DNA of 6,666 nt from an uncultured Eubacteriales bacterium (GTDB lineage Bacteria > Bacillota_A > Clostridia > Christensenellales > Aristaeellaceae): assembly GCA_902795555.1 (NCBI GenBank), contig CADBLV010000135.1:1-6666 (forward strand), in the 5' to 3' direction. Both the position numbers and the translations under genes were made by a program. The notes beneath the pieces were generated by a model, which saw only the letters and a list, made by a program, of their open reading frames with translations, did not search any database and had not been told where the DNA came from. Of this stretch, positions 6,280 to 6,666 are shown in pieces. Numbering within the stretch: position 1 is the stretch's first letter; every line of letters begins with the position of its first letter.

Positions 6280-6666
6280 CCGGGTCACCCCCTTCCCGGG
6301 AGCCTTCGGCTCGCGCACTGCATGCGTCAGCGTTTTCAGCTTCGAGGTCTTCGACCCGGGGCTTCCGCCCGTTCTCCGCTGAAAACTGTCCACCGGACAG
6401 TTTTCCGGGCGCTTCGAACCCTAACTGAATTCTGCAGATTTCCCGGTATTCCGGGCAGGAGGCCATCAGTTCCTCATGGGTTCCCCGGCCGATCATCTCC
6501 CCTTCATGCAGAACGATGATTTCATCCATGCTCATCAGGGAAGAAACCCGCTGAGCGATCGCCAAGGTAGTCGTCCCCTGGAAATGTTCCCGAATCGCCC
6601 TGCGAAGCTCCGCGTCCGTCCGGTAATCCAGGGCCGAGGAAGCATCATCCAGAATCAGGATCTCCG
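6269..6666 (-). CDS. ABC exporter half-transporter, degenerate ATPase subunit (TM287/BmrC/LmrC-like), C-terminal part; 5' end outside window
   Basis: The last 131 codons of the partner exporter subunit; membrane domain, Walker A and signature motif lie beyond the window. Visible from the edge: Walker B ILILDD followed by the D-loop ASSALD, then TTTLAIAQRVSSL and MIGRGTHEEL. The second Asp of LDD takes the place of the catalytic Glu, and Gln in IAQR takes the place of the switch His. In family knowledge these two changes mark the degenerate half of heterodimeric exporters, so they are functional traits and not damage. The normal end of such proteins is near EYREICRIQLG, but the frame runs on for about 49 residues (FEAPGKLSGGQFSAENGRKP and more, ending DPDGP), rich in Glu, Arg, Gly and Ser. 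Part of this tail is encoded by the palindrome at 6366-6411. The TGA at 6271-6269 lies inside the start region of the downstream gene. Confidence 0.9.
   Translation of the reverse strand, partial: EILILDDASSALDYRTDAELRRAIREHFQGTTTLAIAQRVSSLMSMDEIIVLHEGEMIGRGTHEELMASCPEYREICRIQLGFEAPGKLSGGQFSAENGRKPRVEDLEAENADACSARAEGSREGGDPDGP
6288..6294 (-). promoter_or_regulatory. Ribosome binding site that sets the start of the 588-residue exporter subunit
   Basis: On the minus strand AAGGGGG is followed by 8 nt and then ATG at 6279. It lies inside the last codons of the upstream gene. An in-frame GTG at 6288-6286 overlaps the site itself and is therefore a poor alternative. Confidence 0.7.
6366..6411. 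repeat. Strong imperfect palindrome inside the coding tail of the upstream exporter gene
   Basis: GAAAACTGTCC (6381-6391) and GGACAGTTTTC (6395-6405) are a perfect 11-bp inverted repeat around a 3-nt centre (ACC). Outside it, CGCCCG (6366-6371) matches CGGGCG (6406-6411), extending the stem by 6 bp with a 9-nt one-sided bulge (6372-6380). It begins about four codons after the place where the exporter subunit normally ends. A palindrome this strong is unusual in coding DNA. It resembles a small dispersed palindromic repeat, but only one copy is visible here, so mobility is not shown. Confidence 0.7.

Noticed and set aside
6280..6393. GTG at 6393 as the start of the downstream exporter subunit (626 residues)
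   Set aside because: It falls in the centre of the palindrome with no ribosome site, and the extra 38 residues are low-complexity; the ATG at 6279 has a good site at 6288-6294.
6388..6402. LSGGQ read in the tail of the upstream exporter subunit, resembling an ABC signature motif
   Set aside because: It lies well after the Walker B and switch residues, where a signature motif cannot function, and it is a product of translating the palindrome.
4573..6519. Very long open frame (648 codons) on the plus strand across the exporter genes
   Set aside because: It lies opposite two well-supported ABC exporter genes, is rich in His, Gln, Arg and Gly with no recognisable domain, and is explained by the GC-rich third positions of the real genes on the other strand.

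Overview
This window looks like chromosomal DNA from a moderately GC-rich Bacillota, most likely a gut or rumen member of the Clostridia. The evidence is strong Shine-Dalgarno sites (AAGGAGGG, GGGGAGGA), an msm/raf-like sugar locus that mixes an ABC importer with a cytoplasmic glycosidase, and a split two-gene ABC exporter of the type common in this phylum. The taxonomic call is an inference from style, not from a marker gene.

Left part (1-4429, plus strand): an oligosaccharide uptake and breakdown operon. It starts inside a family 1 sugar-binding lipoprotein gene (only the C-terminal end is present). A 118-nt spacer with two hairpins follows, then a MalF-type permease, a MalG-type permease, a terminator-like hairpin, and a 686-residue GH36 glycosidase (alpha-galactosidase type). 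The importer would bring in alpha-galactosides such as raffinose- or melibiose-type sugars, and the hydrolase would cleave the terminal galactose inside the cell. No ATPase gene for the importer lies in this stretch, so it probably uses a shared MsmK/MsmX-type ATPase encoded elsewhere. The hairpins between genes suggest stepwise control of protein amounts along one transcript.

Middle (4430-4512): a short convergent spacer with a strong hairpin that can terminate transcription from both sides.

Right part (4513-6666, minus strand): two overlapping genes for an ABC exporter. The downstream gene is complete (588 residues, one membrane domain plus one ATPase domain). The upstream gene is cut by the window edge, and only the last 131 codons of its ATPase domain are visible. 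The upstream half has the degenerate ATPase residues (Asp in place of the Walker B Glu, Gln in place of the switch His). The downstream half has the canonical Glu and His but an altered signature motif. This is the hallmark of a heterodimeric exporter of the TM287/288, BmrCD, LmrCD type. The upstream protein also carries an unusual tail of about 49 residues, encoded partly by a strong palindrome that may be a small inserted repeat.

I see no RNA gene, CRISPR array, insertion sequence or clearly new system. The most interesting points are the palindrome-coded tail, the asymmetric exporter pair, and an altered sugar-binding motif in the GH36 enzyme.
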